Shown here: positions 42,561 to 43,382 of the stretch, one piece after another | Layout: each line of letters begins with the position of its first letter | How positions within the stretch are numbered: position 1 is the first letter of the stretch | DNA from: Acidobacteriota bacterium | GTDB lineage: Bacteria > Acidobacteriota > Aminicenantia > Aminicenantales > Saccharicenantaceae | DNA length: 43,382 nt | NCBI GenBank assembly: GCA_014894455.1 | Contig: JADBLN010000028.1 | Span: forward strand, 53,106-96,487 | Reading direction: 5' to 3' | Made by a program: the position numbers and the translations under genes | The notes under the pieces: model-generated | Databases searched by the model: none | Told to the model about the DNA's origin: nothing | What the model saw: the letters and a program-made list of their open reading frames with translations, nothing else

Positions 42561-43382
42561 GGCTTCTCAAGGACGCCCTGGCCCGGCGGGCAATGAGCTT
42601 CGTCGCCGCCCTGCCGGCCGTCCTCGTCCTGCTCATCGTCGTCGGGCTGTTCCTCAAGTCGAAAGCCATCCTCGGCGTCGAGCCCCTGTCGCGGCTTCTC
42701 TTCTCCTCCGCGTGGCATCCGCTCAAAGGGCAATTCGGGCTCCTGTCCTTCATCACGGGCACGGTCTGGGTGACCGTGACCGCGCTCGTCCTGGCCGTGC
42801 CGGTCTCGATCCTCGCGGCCATCTATCTCTCGGAGTACGCCCCGCGCTGGGTCCGCGAGAGCGCCAAGCCCGTGATCGACCTCCTGGCCGGCCTGCCCTC
42901 CGTCGTCTACGGCGTCTGGGGCGTCATCATGGTCGTGCCCTTCGTCGGCGGCGTCCTCGCCCCTCTCGCCGGCGTCTATTCCTCCGGCTACAGCATCCTC
43001 GCCGGCGGCATCGTCCTGGCCATCATGACCTTCCCGACGATCATCCACGTGACGCTGGAGGTTTTCGCCTCCGTCCCGCGCTCCCTCCGCGACGCGTCCC
43101 TGTCCCTCGGGGCGACGAAATGGGAGACGACACGCCACGTCGTCCTGAGGAAGGGCGCGCAGGGGATCCTGGCGGCGTCGGTCCTCGGCTTCTCCCGGGC
43201 CTTCGGGGAGACCATGGCCGTCCTCATGGTCGTCGGCAACGTCCCGGCCGTGCCCCGGTCGCTCTTCGACGCCGGCTACCCCCTGCCGGCGCTCATCGCC
43301 AACAACTACGGCGAGATGATGTCCGTCCCCCGTTACGACGCGGCCCTGATGACGGCCGCCCTCGTCCTCATGCTCATCGTCC
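42557..43382 (+). CDS. pstC: Phosphate ABC transporter permease PstC, 3' end outside window
   Basis: At least 275 residues, open to the end of the window. Membrane segments include SFVAALPAVLVLLIVVGLFL, the ITGTVWVTVTALVLAVPVSI region and YSILAGGIVLAIMTFPTIIH. Family motifs are SEYAPRW, LLAGLPSVVYGVWG, FASVPRSLRDASLSLGATKWET and GFSRAFGETMAVLMVVGN, the last two forming the ATPase-coupling loop region. The ATG at 42557 overlaps the pstS-like stop. pstA, pstB and phoU would be expected next, beyond the window. Confidence 0.93.
   Translation, partial: MRLLKDALARRAMSFVAALPAVLVLLIVVGLFLKSKAILGVEPLSRLLFSSAWHPLKGQFGLLSFITGTVWVTVTALVLAVPVSILAAIYLSEYAPRWVRESAKPVIDLLAGLPSVVYGVWGVIMVVPFVGGVLAPLAGVYSSGYSILAGGIVLAIMTFPTIIHVTLEVFASVPRSLRDASLSLGATKWETTRHVVLRKGAQGILAASVLGFSRAFGETMAVLMVVGNVPAVPRSLFDAGYPLPALIANNYGEMMSVPRYDAALMTAALVLMLIV

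Overview
This is a GC-rich, densely packed, entirely chromosomal housekeeping window. It carries LptD and an outer-membrane-type barrel (so a diderm envelope), RNase Y with YmdB, an F-type ATP synthase with a secreted-type c subunit, a Fe-S type PurF and short divergent aminoacyl-tRNA synthetases. Together these suggest an uncultured anaerobic diderm of the Acidobacteriota/Aminicenantes type. That placement is inference from style and gene content; no database was searched.

Layout. Positions 26-652 (minus) hold a phosphodiesterase and a tiny basic protein, divergent from tRNA-Val(GAC) at 783-857. From 947 to 15137 runs one long plus-strand block: thrS-infC-rpmI-rplT-pheS-pheT (translation), zapB-like and zapA (division), rny-ymdB (RNA decay), xseA-xseB (exonuclease VII), dxs (isoprenoids), tlyA and nadK. 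It ends in a strong hairpin. trxA has its own promoter. Positions 15609-18036 (minus) hold atpI-atpB-atpE plus a YihY-type membrane protein. Divergent from them are an unrecognised membrane protein, an AtpZ-like protein and lptD. An rfbB-like dTDP-glucose dehydratase follows, split by a 101-bp triple-hairpin insertion. purF and a Trm112-like protein, a GGCT-like enzyme, an SH3/beta-barrel protein and carAB lead to glmS, a DUF1573 protein, a DUF167 protein, dprA, topA and xerC/D. A roughly 650-bp non-coding stretch rich in palindromes separates these from a ComEA-like protein, rdgB and mgtC, then eno, an Rrf2 regulator, pstS and the start of pstC, which runs off the window.

The most notable points are: the 101-bp palindromic element inside rfbB and the related palindrome cluster at 37447-37884; AUU start codons inferred for both infC and carA; loss of accessory tRNA-binding or TGS domains from neighbouring ThrRS and PheT; an SD-sequestering hairpin before rny; sodium-type ligands in AtpE; divergent eno/mgtC promoters sharing one -35 hexamer; and a palindromic operator in front of an Rrf2-pst gene set. 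I saw no CRISPR array, prophage, complete insertion sequence or defence island.
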